Assembly (NCBI GenBank): GCA_907163345.1
Contig: CAJQUN010000441.1
Coordinates: forward strand, 310,001 to 374,000
Reading direction: 5' to 3'
DNA: 64,000 bases
Source: Haberlea rhodopensis
Taxonomy: Eukaryota > Streptophyta > Magnoliopsida > Lamiales > Gesneriaceae
Each line of letters begins with the position of its first letter. The first letter of the stretch is position 1. Made by a program: the position numbers and the translations under genes. This document shows, piece after piece, positions 23,835 to 33,794 of this stretch. The notes beneath the pieces were generated by a model, which ran no database searches, was not told the DNA's origin, and saw only the letters and a list, made by a program, of their open reading frames with translations.

Positions 23835-24908
23835 GAGTTGAGGATATACCAGTGGTAGCGGAATTTGCTGATGTGTTCCCGGAGGAGATTCCAGGATTCC
23901 CACCGGCTAGGGAAGTCGAGTTTGGGATTGAATTATTACCGGGGACATCCGCTATTTCTCGTGCCCCTTACCGGATGGCACCGGCAGAGTTGAGAGAACT
24001 GAAGGAGCAGTTGCAGGAGCTCCTTGATAAAGGATATATACGCCCTAGCGTATCGCCTTGGGGCGCACCAGTTCTTTTTATGAAGAAGAAAGATGGCTCG
24101 ATGCGTTTGTGTATCGATTACCATCAACTGAATAAAGCCACAGTGAAGAACAAGTATCCTCTCCCAAGGATTGATGATCTGTTTGACCAGTTGCAAGGTA
24201 CCAGACTTTATAGCAAGATTGATTTGAGATCCGGGTATCACCAGATTCGAGTCAGGGAGGAGGATGTGCATAAGACAGCATTTCGGACTCGGTATGGACA
24301 CTACGAGTTCTTAGTGATGCCGTTCGGTGTGACGAACGCCCCGGCTGTCTTTATGAGCTTGATGAATCGGGTGTTCAAACCCTATCTGGATCAGTTCGTC
24401 ATTGTGTTTATTGACGATATACTCATCTACTCCCGGAGCGAGGAAGAGCATGTGAAACACTTGAGGACGGTGCTCCAGATCCTCAGAGATCACCAATTAT
24501 ATGCCAAGCTCAGCAAGTGTGAGTTTTGGTTGAGCAGGGTAGTGTTTCTGGGGCATGTCATATCTAGCAGTGGGATTTCAGTGGACCCCAGGAAGATTGA
24601 GGCTGTGATGGAGTGGGCTGCACCCACTTCTGTGCCCGAGATACGGAGTTTTCTTGGCTTGGCCGGTTATTACCGACGCTTCGTCGAGGGATTTTCTAAG
24701 ATTGCCAAGCCATTGACGCAGTTGACCCAAAAGGGAGTACCCTTCTTTTGGTCAGAGGCTTGTGAGGAGAGCTTCCAAGAGTTGAAGCACCGATTGACGT
24801 CGGCGCCGGTATTGGTGATTCCTTCAGAGAACAAGAGGTTTGTCCTTTATACTGACGCATCATTGCAGGGCTTGGGTTGTGTTCTGATGCAAGATAAGCA
24901 TGTGGTAG
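23810..24908 (+). pseudogene. GYP-2 reverse transcriptase and start of RNase H
   Basis: RT copies the element RNA. The frame opens after the one-base deletion and carries the full gypsy RT: linker VVAEFADVFPEE, APYRMAPAE, the RLCIDYHQLN block, SKIDLRSGYHQI, the LVMPFGVTNAP block, catalytic FIDDIL (DD codons 24413-24418) and the FLGLAGYYRRF block. RNase H begins with VLYTDASLQGLGCVLMQ and is cut at 24908 by SOLO-3. The stop at 24911-24913 belongs to the inserted LTR. Apart from the deletion and the insertion, no damage was seen here. Confidence 0.93.
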
Positions 24909-26049
24909 TATAATACCCCCGAAAGGTTAAATGATTATATGCTACGATGATGAAATGTTATATGATTATGTGCTACAATAATGAATTACGATGTATTTAA
25001 GAGGGTTGTGGTATTATTAAGTGGGGGTTATAATTATGATATAATGATATGGTTTAGGGGGTATGTTACGTGTTTTTAATTGTTGTATTGATGTAGTTCA
25101 ATCATAAAATATCAAGGGATGATATTTTTATACATCATATGAAATACCGGGATACAATTAAACACCACAAACCACCCTACATGCAACCACCCCCTTAACC
25201 CATGCCATTCAAACTGTAGAAAGGCTGACTTCTCACCCACTTGGCTCAATCATTCAGCCTCATCTTTCCATCCCAAAATCTCGACCCTTCTCTCCCAAAG
25301 AAACACCAGCACTTGCTGAGTAAAAACTTGTGGAGCCTTGCCATTTTCAGCCCTTGGAAGTCTCTCAAAAATCGGAGCTAAGTAGGGTAAGAAACCATGC
25401 TCTGTTTCTGTTTTTTTTAAGCTTATTGGGTTCCTACTTTTATGTATGGTAAAGATGGCATGATAGCTTAGATTTCTTGAAACCTTCGATTTAAATGACA
25501 AAAAGGTGTTGTTATGAAGCTATCAGTATTTTTCCTTATGCATGTTATGCGTCTTATATGAAGGATTAAAGCTTGTGAACTAGGGTGTTCGAAAATCTGG
25601 GAAGATGTTTCCCCTGTTTTCTGGAAAAAAATGTGGGTTGAGAGTGGTATTGAGGAGGTTATATTATGCATGTTAGATGGGTCTTTGGGTGAACCTTCGT
25701 TTTGGGTATACGAGTGGTAAGTTGGTAAAGCCCAGGACACTTTTGATTCAAGCATGTTTTAGGAATTATGGTATAGTTTTTATGACATGAAATGGAGTAC
25801 TCGAAAATCTGGAAATGAAAATAAGCTGCCCTGTTTCCGGAAAAGATGATCGGGTATTGATAAAGAGGGGTAGATTTAATGCATATAGGTTTAAGTTATA
25901 AGTGAGCCTTTAATTTTAATGCATGCATGAAAGTATGTGGAAGTTATTGATACTCTTGTTTAAGCACCTTATGTATGTTATGAAGTAGAATTAATGATAT
26001 GAAATGGGGTGCTCAAAAATCTGGGGAAGTCCCGATTTTTTCAGAGCTC

Positions 26050-26268
26050 TCGATCGATCGAGATTTGGTTCCGATCGATCGAGCGAGACAGTGGGTCTGA
26101 TGTATGATTTAAAACTTTGATGTCGATCGATCGAGGGATTTCTCGATCGATCGGTGAAGCTTCTCGATCGATCGGTAAAATATCTCGATCGATCGAGCGA
26201 GGCAGGAAGCTAAGGCACTGTTAGTGCACAGTGTCTCGATCGATCGAGATCTTTGGCCGATCGATCGG
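26050..26268. repeat. Eight-copy CGATCGATCG palindrome cluster (SOLO-3)
   Basis: Units start at 26050, 26071, 26123, 26143, 26164, 26185, 26236 and 26257. Spacing is 21, 52, 20, 21, 21, 51 and 21 bp (2-4-2). All eight cores are intact. Here the usual outer pair is T:A (TCGATCGATCGA), unlike the G:C of GYP-2. Confidence 0.93.
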
Positions 26269-26572
26269 GAGAGGCAGTAAGTTGAAAAATTAATGATGTT
26301 TTATTTTGTTAAGTTTATGTTATGAGATGGTTTCGAAGCATCTAATATGGTATTATTTGGTCATGTAGAACCATCCCAGGTACCGGCACCATCGAGGAGA
26401 TAAAGTCTGTTGACTCCTCCTCCTTTTGAAAAGGTACGTAAGAGACGTACGGGCATCGGACGGTAAAACACATCCCTACGGTATGACTATGCATTTATCG
26501 CATGAATATGTATACGATGAAATCATGATGTTTATACGATGTTTATATGATGATGTTTATACGATGTTATTG

Positions 26573-26777
26573 TGGTAAGGTGCCACGGGGTAAGGTGCCC
26601 CACATGGTAAGTAGCCATGCGATGTTATTGTGGTAAGGTGCCACGGGGTAAGGTGCCCCCACATGGTAAGTAGCCATGCGATGTTATTGTGGTAAGGTGC
26701 CACGGGGTAAGGTGCCCCACATGGTAAGAGGCCATGCGATGTTATTGTGGTAAGGTGCCACGGGGTAAGGTGCCCCA
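26573..26777. repeat. 58-bp tandem array of constant-loop hairpins (SOLO-3)
   Basis: Four copies start at 26573, 26631, 26690 and 26748. Each full copy holds three hairpins in a row: GTGGTAAGGTGCCAC, GGGGTAAGGTGCCCC and CATGG-TAAGTAG-CCATG. The loop stays TAAGGTG or close to it, while the stem changes on both sides together. Confidence 0.9.
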
Positions 26778-27199
26778 TATGCATGATTATGAATCAGGGA
26801 CAACAATAAGAAGTTAATGAATAACCAGCATATTTACTTAACCAAGATTTCATGCATTTACTATAATGTTTATATGTTGTTAAGTGAAACTGTATATGCT
26901 CATGATGTGTTGTCCCTGTAGGTACGCTTTTGGACGAAAGGACTAAGGGTCGGGTTGAGGCAGTGAGCTTCGAGGGACACAGGAACGTATAGGATTTCAA
27001 GTTATGATTAGTACCTACTCTAGGAGTAGTGTAAATCTAAATGGCATTCTTTTGGAATGTAATGAATTATTTTTGAAGTTTTGTATTTTTGGCCTGTAAT
27101 CCTGTTAGCTCATGTAACAACCGAATCCTTAAGACTTAATCAATGCATGATTAATCCTTTTATGTCTAGTAATCACTGTTAAGGTGGGAAGACCCCACA

Positions 27200-28154
27200 G
27201 GTAGCTTATGCATCGAGACAGTTGAAGCCGCATGAGGCTAGATACCCGGTTCATGATTTGGAGTTGGCGGCTATTATCTTTGCCCTGAAGATTTGGAGGC
27301 ACTACCTGTATGGTACATCTTTTACCATATATACGGATCACAAGAGCCTGAAATTCTTGTTCACTCAGGCGGAATTGAATATGCGTCAGAGGAGATGGAT
27401 GGATCTGCTTAAAGACTATGATTGCGAGATAGAGTACCATCCCGGGAACGCCAATTTGACAGCAGACGCCTTGAGTCGGAAGGTGAAGAACACTGCTGAA
27501 GATGTCATGCATTTGTCGGCTATGATGACTTCTTATTGCCATCTGGGCTATGACTTCGATGTGGACGCATCGCCGGTTTGGGTATCGACTTTATTGGCTG
27601 AGCCAGGTATCTATGAGAATATCAGGAGAGCTCAGAGGACAGATGATGAGGTTCAGAGATGGACATCATTAGCACTTCAGGGTCAGCCATCAAAGTTCAG
27701 AGTAGCTGAGGATGGTTCTTTGAGACTCGGTAACCGATGGGTAGTTCCAGGTACGCCGGAGTTGCGTAGAGGAATCTTGGAGCGAGCTCATAGTAGCCGA
27801 TTCAGTATCCACCCAGGAGGGAGGAAGATGTATAAGGACTTATGTGATCAGTTCTGGTGGAAGCGGATGAAGCGTGATGTGATCTCTTTTGTCAAGAGGT
27901 GTTTGATCTGTCAGCAGGTTAAGGCAGAGATGCAGAGACCCGGTGGCGAAATGAGGAGCTTAGAGATACCGGAGTGGAAGTGGGAACACATATCTATGGA
28001 CTTTGTGACCCACTTGCCGAGGACTACTTCAGGTTGTGATGCCATTTGGGTGATCATTGACAGGCTGACGAAGGTAGCTCACTTCATCCCCTACAGTATG
28101 ACGTACACATACTTGAGGATGGCTCAGTTGTATGTCCGGGACATAGTGAGACTG
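27200..28154 (+). pseudogene. GYP-2 RNase H (rest) and integrase N-terminus, truncated
   Basis: After the GGTAG duplication the frame continues with AYASRQLKPHEARYPVHDLE, YTDHKSLKFLF and a DALSRK end of RNase H. Integrase follows with its zinc-binding region (HSSRFSIHPGG...CLICQQVK) and the first catalytic Asp in SMDFVTHLP, then DRLTKVAHFIPY. At 28155 the LARD-2 LTR cuts the frame before the second Asp and the Glu; the last residues up to 28199 are LTR-encoded and not part of the gene. Confidence 0.92.
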
Positions 28155-29102
28155 TGTGATGTCCGGAAATTACTGGTGTTAATCCCTGGGTGGCTATAAT
28201 CCTTAAAGGATTTTATTTTGTGGCAATTAGGAATTAATTGCGGTTTTGGGTCTCCCGAGGTTGTTAAATCGGGCATTCGGGATCGCTGGATCCAAATGTT
28301 GAGATTGTATTCTCATTTTGGTGGAAAAAAACCTATGTGTTGGGTTTTTGGTGGGACTTAGAGTCCGGGATGCTTTTTGTTGGGGCTGGTATGGGGATTT
28401 GATGTTGGAGAGAGAGTTTTTGAAAACAGATGATTTTAATGAATCATGATGTATTTGTGGAGGTATTGGTATTTTGGAGCATTTTTGCTATATATACCAG
28501 ATGGACTCTGGATTCCGTCATTTGGAATCCATTTCCTCTCCTCTCTCCCCTCTCATGCGATGACCATCCACAAAACCCTTCCCCTCTTTCCCCTTCTATG
28601 GAAATCGTTGGGAACACGATTTAGGGGCCGGATTTCTTGAAGAAAAGCTGGTAATCTCCTTCTCCTCGCTTGTAGCTTTGATTTGATTGTGATTTTGTTG
28701 AATTTGGTTGAGTTTTGGGTTTGATTTGGTTTGGGTGATTTTGGTGAAAATCATAAAATCTTTTGGGTTTGTTTAATTTGAGTTTAACACCCTTGTTGGA
28801 GGTCCTTGGGTGCGGATTTGTTGTGGTTTTGGGTTGGGAGGAGTTGGGGTATGGTTGGTGGAGGTTTCAAGTTCTTAACAATGGTGATTTTCGGGTTTCA
28901 GGGTTCTAGCGATCGATCGGTAGGAGTTACCGATCGATCGGTCGAATGTCGTAGCGAAATATGAAAAGTAAATGCAAGAAATTTTCTGGATAGCATATGG
29001 TGTTGCACTTGCATATGGTTTTCCCCATGATAGTATGATTATATGCACTAATGGTATGGCTTAATACACTAATAACGGGTTAAGGGCACGGGGGTCCTTA
29101 CA
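28155..29102 (+). repeat. LARD-2 5' LTR with large internal deletion
   Basis: Starts TGTGATGTCCGG and ends gggtccttaca, but is only 948 bp, against about 2.5 kb in LARD-1 and LARD-3. A TATA-like tatatata lies near 28490. Only two palindromes remain (28909-28920 and 28930-28941, 21 bp apart), and the sequence then jumps to the LTR end region, so a deletion began inside the cluster. Confidence 0.75.
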
Positions 29103-29106
29103 TTAG

Positions 29107-29118
29107 TGGTATCAGAGC
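29107..29118 (+). other. Primer-binding site of LARD-2
   Basis: TGGTATCAGAGC four bases after the LTR end. Confidence 0.9.
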
Positions 29119-29439
29119 AGTGGTTAGCTCTTTGGGGCTGTTGAGGGCCTAGGAAAATGATAATGGGAATGAGAAGCACATACTTATGCATGATGGTAGT
29201 TAGTGTTGCGTGGCACAACTATATTGCTTATGTGCATTTATGATATGTGTTCATAATTGGAATATGTTATTGCTAACCATGGTGGTTACAGGGTCTTATG
29301 AGACATGGACTATGCATTACGGTTGCATAGATATACATCGGAGTGATGATTCTAATGCTTTGCTGCTAAATGTTGGAGCGAGGTGCATTAAAATACACTC
29401 ATGGCGATGTTTATGGGAATACGGGTTATGCAATACGGT

Positions 29440-30640
29440 TGCATGCACGTCGAAGCGATGATGCCGCTGTCGTGTCGAAGCGATGGTAAATGCCGCTGTC
29501 ACGTCGAAGCGATGATGCCGCTGTCGTGCCGAAACAATTATTGGTACACGGGATATGCATTACGGTTGCATGCGTGGCGTAGCGATGTGAATACTTGCCG
29601 CTTTATGGCGTAGCGATGTGAATACTTGCCGCTGTCATACCGTAGCGATGAGAGAATATTTGCCCCTATTATGAAGCGAAGAACACGGCCGCTGTCATAT
29701 TAATAGCGAGGGATATTATTTTCCGCTGGTATTGTCGAAGCGAGTGGTATTTCCGCTGTCATGTAAAGCGAGGGGTATTTTCGCTGTCATGCCGGAACGA
29801 TGGTACCACCGTCATGTCGAAGCGATGATGCCGCTGTCGTGTCGAAGCGATGATACATGCCGCTGTCACGTCGAAGCGATGATGCCGCTGTCATGACGTA
29901 GCGATGCGATCGGGAACAAAGTACTAAATGAGTGTGAGTACCTCTTGAGTCCGCGATTATTCCACTATTCTATTGGCGATGGTTCATGCCGCCGGGTATT
30001 CTATTGGCGATGGTTCATGCCGCCGGGTATCATAGCGATGGCTTATTCCGCTATTCTATTGGCGATGGTTCATGCCGCCGGGTATTCTATTGGCGATGGT
30101 TCATGCCGCCGGGTATTCTATTGGCGATGGTTCATGCCGCCGGGTATCATAGCGATGGCTTATTCCGCTATTCTATTGGCGATGGTTCATACCGCCGGGT
30201 ATTCTATGGCAATGGTTTATGCCGCCAGGTATCATATAGCGATGGTACATTCCGCTACATCTATGTCGATGCTTCATACCGCCGGATATTCTTTGGCGAT
30301 GTTTTATGCCACTGATTCTATAGCGATGGATTATACCGCTATGTGCGTAGCACTGGATTATGCCGCCTACAGGTATTCCGCTATTTTGATAGCGATGAGG
30401 TATGGCAGATTACTTTTGATATCATTATTGTGAATTCCATGTGTTGTTTTATACCGTCATGTGTTTGACGATGAGATTATGGATGTCGTATATCGACATG
30501 TGCCGTCATGTGTTTGACGATGAGATTATGGATGTCGTATATCGACATGAGCCGTCATGTGTTTGACGATGTTATTTGGGATGTCTATGTGGACGCGTGG
30601 CGTCGTTTTGGCGAATAATATATTCGTGTTTATGTATTTG
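29440..30640. repeat. Hairpin repeat region of LARD-2 leader
   Basis: Three kinds of block follow one another. 29440-29910: AGCGATGATGCCGCT-type units separated by gtcgtgtcga-like spacers. 29960-30300: GGCGATGGTTCATGCCGCC units about 31 bp apart, mixed with AGCG/CGCT units. 30460-30610: ATGTCG-TATAT-CGACAT, CGTCA-TGTGTT-TGACG and GACG-CGTGG-CGTC. All are short inverted repeats; long open frames here are repeat artefacts. Confidence 0.8.
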
Positions 30641-31065
30641 GTTGTGTGATGCCCCGAAATTAATTAATTGCGATTAAGGCATTAATTATATTTATATGAT
30701 GAATCATGTGGTATTTGATTTATGTGTTGGGTAATAAGATGTTAACACGATTTAATTGTGTTGATTATTAAATATGAGGAAGATGTGATTTTAGATGAAG
30801 TTTAGTGCATTTTGTCAAGATGCTTTTAAAATACCATGTTGGGGTGTTTTATACATCATGTTAATTTGGGGTATAATTTTAATAACCCCACTATATTCCC
30901 CTTTTATTCTATTTCCCTTCACTTTTTCCCCACCACTCTAAAATCCCCAATTCCTTCCCAAGCCCTAACCTCACCCCATTTTCGAAACCCTTCTAAGGAG
31001 GAAGGAGGAAACTCCACAAAACTTGTGTTTGTGTGATCGTTGTTAAGATTTGGAGTCTTCAAGAG

Positions 31066-31609
31066 GTATGGAACCCTTCCTTAAATTTTTATGATGTTTG
31101 GTTTTGAAATGGGATGATTTTGAAGTGTTTTAGGTGGGTTTGTTTTGGGTGTATGTTGCAAGTGGTTGGGGTATGGTTTTATGAGGTTTTTGTGGTGATA
31201 AGTTGTTGGGATATATTTGGTTTAAGATGTATTGGTTTATTTGGTAGTTTTGTACCAAAAAAATGGAGTTTACTCGAAAAATCGCAGCGACCGATCGATC
31301 GGTAGCAGGGCAACGATCGATCGGTGCATGTGCGAAGCGAGGGGTGAAATTCCTTCACTTACCGATCGATCGGTGAAAGCTACCGATCGATCGGTGGATG
31401 ACTAACGATCGATCGGTGGCTTGGACCGATCGATCGGTGAAAGGTCGTAGCTTAAATGTTAATTATGAACAGTTACCGATCGATCGGTAAGGGTGACCGA
31501 TCGATCGGTAAAGCGATTTTGCTGAAAGTTATTTTCTTGGCTTAATTGATGGAATTTTTGGTATTGGGCTATTGTTTAGCTTCTAATATCAATTTGTATG
31601 GTTATGTAG
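31066..31609 (+). other. Candidate LTR intron 1 (GYP-3)
   Basis: AAGAG|GTATGG donor-like sequence at 31066 and GTTATGTAG acceptor-like sequence ending at 31609 enclose 544 bp, the same length as in GYP-2. A 68-base candidate exon follows up to AAG|GTACGT at 31677/31678. Confidence 0.4.
31291..31508. repeat. Eight-copy CGATCGATCG palindrome cluster (GYP-3 LTR)
   Basis: Units start at 31291, 31313, 31362, 31383, 31405, 31426, 31476 and 31497. Spacing is 22, 49, 21, 22, 21, 50 and 21 bp (2-4-2). All cores are intact; the usual outer pair is C:G (CCGATCGATCGG), with A instead of C in the units at 31313 and 31405. Confidence 0.93.
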
Positions 31610-31724
31610 AACCGTCCCAGGTACCCACAACTTCAAGGAGATAAAGTTCTGCAATTTCTCCTTCTTTTGGAATTAAGGTACGTAAGAAACGTACGAGCAT
31701 CGGACGGTAAACCATACTCCTACA

Positions 31725-31930
31725 TTTAATGATGATGCTTATGATGATGATGTTTATAATGATGTTTACGAAGATGATGTTTATGATGATGATGTTTATG
31801 ATGATGTTTACGAAGATGATGCTTATGATGATGTTTATGATGACGATGTTTATGATAATGATTATGATGATGTTTACGATGATGATGTTTATGATGACGT
31901 TTATGGTGATGATGTTTATGATAAGTAAGT
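31725..31930 (+). repeat. GATGAT/GTTTAT-rich low-complexity tract
   Basis: Irregular repeats of gatgatgtttatgatgat. The Met/Phe-rich open frame over it is an artefact. SOLO-1 has a matching TCATCA-rich tract at 4700-4850. Confidence 0.8.
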
Positions 31931-31959
31931 TTATGATGAGGTCATACGACGTATATGAT

Positions 31960-32146
31960 TGGGTAAGACGCCCATGTGGTAAGATGCCACCCAAAGTATG
32001 TGAGTGGGTAAGATGCCTATGTGGTAAGATACCACACAATGTTATGATATGGCAAGACGCCATATGATTGGGTAAGATGCCCATGTGGTAAGATGCCACG
32101 ACGGTTATGTTATGGTAAGATGCCATACAATGGGGTAAGATGCCCT
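31960..32146. repeat. Constant-loop hairpin array (GYP-3 LTR)
   Basis: Hairpins with loop TAAGATG or close variants: TGGG/CCCA (31960-31974 and 32069-32083), GTGG/CCAC (31976-31990, 32021-32035, 32085-32099), ATATGG/CCATAT (32047-32065) and TATGG/CCATA (32111-32127). Two further copies (near 32005 and 32132) are imperfect at one pair. Confidence 0.88.
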
Positions 32147-32578
32147 TATACATGAATAAGAATCAGGGATAACAAAAGAAGTTGAAGAACGACCAATAAC
32201 TTTTACTTAACTAAGATGTTATGCATTACTGTATGTCTTTTATATCATGTTAAGTAAATATGTATATGCTCACGATGTGTTGTCCCTGTAGGTACACTTT
32301 TGGACCGAGGGCCTAGGGTTGGGTTGAGGAGGTGAGCTAAAAGGAGCAAGATGAATATAGGATGCAGGATTTTGATAGTCTCTACTCTAGGAGTAGTGTA
32401 AACATATAGCTTTAACATTCATTGTTGAGAATGTAATTAAATAGCTTTTGCAAATTTTATTTTGGCCTGTAATCTTCTTAGCTCAAGCTACAACCGGAAC
32501 CCTTAAGAGGTTATAAATGCATGGTTAGTCCATTATATGTGTACTATTTGATGTTAAGGTAGGAAGACCCTACATTAG

Positions 32579-32590
32579 TGGTATCAGAGC
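32579..32590 (+). other. Primer-binding site of GYP-3
   Basis: TGGTATCAGAGC four bases after the LTR end. Confidence 0.92.
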
Positions 32591-32781
32591 AGTGGTTAGA
32601 TAACCCGGGAACGAGTGAAGGGTAGCCTTAGCAATAAGTTGGCTAGGTGCTTACTTTTAAACATGTTGTGTGCATATGTTGCATATAAAGTACATGACTG
32701 TTAAGCTCATACGTTATGCCTTTTCTAACGATATGTATATGAACTGCTTTTAGGTCTTGTTGTTAACCCTTGTGTTGCAGT

Positions 32782-33794
32782 ATGGCAGCAAACGCGGAGG
32801 TAGGTGACGCAGTGAGCGTCAATGCAAGTGCGGGGCGTACGAATCCCCTACCCCCGCCAGCTTGTGATGATGAACCGTCCGAACAAGAGTTGTTGCCAGG
32901 GGAGCTAAGCCTAACTCAATTTCTTGCATACCGACCCCAACCTTTGAAGGAACCGAAACAGGGGAACGAGCTGAGGAATGGTTAGAAAGAATAGAGCAAA
33001 TCTTTGTGGCAGCCCCATGTGCGAAGACAGCATGGATACGGTTAGCAGAGTTCCAATTGGCCAAGAAGGCACTAATGTGGTGGAAGACCACTGTGGTAGA
33101 GCAAGAGGCTCAAGGTCATGAAGTTAATTGGAAAATGTTTCGAACTCGCTTTCTGAATCGTTATTTCTCTACTGCTGCACGACAGGCTAAGGAAGATGAA
33201 TTTACTCACCTCAAGTAAGGTAATATGTCAGTGTCAGATTATGCTCTTCAGTATTGCTCCTTACTCAGATATGTACCTCACATCGCCACGAGCACTCAAG
33301 CAAAGATGAGGAACTTCATGAAGGGCTTGAGGTCGGAGCTGTACGATAGGGTGATTACTTATGGCCCTACTTGCTTTGACGATGCACTCTCACGGGCTGA
33401 GCTAGCCGAACTGGGAGTGGGTGCATACCCTGATGTTGTACCACCGCCAGCACCCCCTCAGAAATCCACTCCTGATAATTTGAAGCCAAGGGGTGAGCAG
33501 TTCAAATCAAGAGGAAACACATCGGCGTCAAGGTTCAGTGGTAAGAGGCCCGACAATAGATGGAAAGGAAACTGAAGGAGTGATGCCCCATCTGGAAGGG
33601 GGCAGTCTCAGGGAGACAGATCCGGGAAGGTCCAATGCACTCTTTGTGGGCAACCACATCTGACGAAAGATTGTGTAGGATGTTATGTTTGTGGCGACAA
33701 AGGCCACTTTGCTAGGCAGTGTCCCAACAGGGGAAGTCAACAGGGTTCTGGGGGGAGGCCTGCGGATAGGACAGCACAGCATAGACCACCATTC
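32782..33794 (+). pseudogene. GYP-3 gag with a frameshift and two stops
   Basis: The start at 32782 (MAANAEVG) follows an acceptor-like tgttgcag. Capsid and nucleocapsid are of the GYP-2 type. A single-base deletion near 32938 (CCGACCCCAACC, where relatives have one more C) shifts the frame; the shifted frame then carries TAA at 33216-33218 and TGA at 33573-33575. Beyond these stops lie both zinc knuckles, CTLCGQPHLTKDC and CYVCGDKGHFARQC, near 33636-33723. Except for these lesions the frame runs into protease-pol, so gag and pol were probably one polyprotein. Confidence 0.9.

Larger units (their letters stand above)
24909..27199 (+). mobile_element. SOLO-3: solo LTR in GYP-2 RNase H
   Basis: Flanked by the perfect duplication GGTAG (24904-24908 and 27200-27204); 2291 bp. 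It starts TATAATACCCCC, so the expected TG is TA, and ends accccaca. No PBS or polypurine tract is attached. Same family as the LTR tail at 1-164. It contains a candidate donor (gtaag at 25387), a palindrome cluster, the GTACGT hairpin (26434-26450), a 58-bp hairpin array and CTACTCTAGGAGTAG (27015-27029). The GYP-2 reading frame resumes exactly after removal of the LTR and one duplication copy. Confidence 0.93.
19964..28154 (+). mobile_element. GYP-2: Ty3/gypsy element, 5' part, twice interrupted
   Basis: 5' LTR, PBS, leader, gag-protease, RT, RNase H and the first part of integrase follow in order. SOLO-3 interrupts RNase H at 24909-27199, and LARD-2 cuts the integrase at 28155. The rest of integrase and the 3' LTR are not in the window. 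Protein sequences and the chromodomain-like tail of the close relative GYP-3 point to the Tekay/Del branch of chromoviruses; that placement is an inference. Confidence 0.9.
28155..30644 (+). mobile_element. LARD-2: 5' part of a non-coding LTR element
   Basis: A short LTR, PBS and leader of the LARD type are followed by the GYP-3 insertion at 30645. The PBS-proximal leader is shared with LARD-1 and LARD-3, and the last bases before GYP-3 (gtatttggtt) match LARD-3 at about 40996-41006, so the rest of LARD-2 should lie beyond the window. Confidence 0.75.
30645..32574 (+). repeat. GYP-3 5' LTR
   Basis: TGTGATGCCCCG to gaccctaca, 1930 bp, directly before the PBS. It holds a candidate intron (31066-31609), a palindrome cluster, a candidate exon (31610-31677), the GTACGT hairpin (31678-31694), a GAT-rich tract (31725-31930), constant-loop hairpins (31960-32146) and CTACTCTAGGAGTAG (32382-32396). 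Confidence 0.93.

Noticed and set aside
25250..25755. Minus-strand frames of 83 and 95 residues in SOLO-3
   Set aside because: Inside an LTR, no domain, not preserved in the related LTRs.
29945..30433. 162-residue open frame with repeated MPPGI / MAYSAI-like units
   Set aside because: Product of the 31-bp hairpin repeats in the LARD-2 leader; overlapping frames give similar repeats and no start or domain supports a gene.
31729..32067. Met- and Phe-rich 112-residue open frame
   Set aside because: Translation of the GAT/GTTTAT low-complexity tract and hairpins within an LTR.
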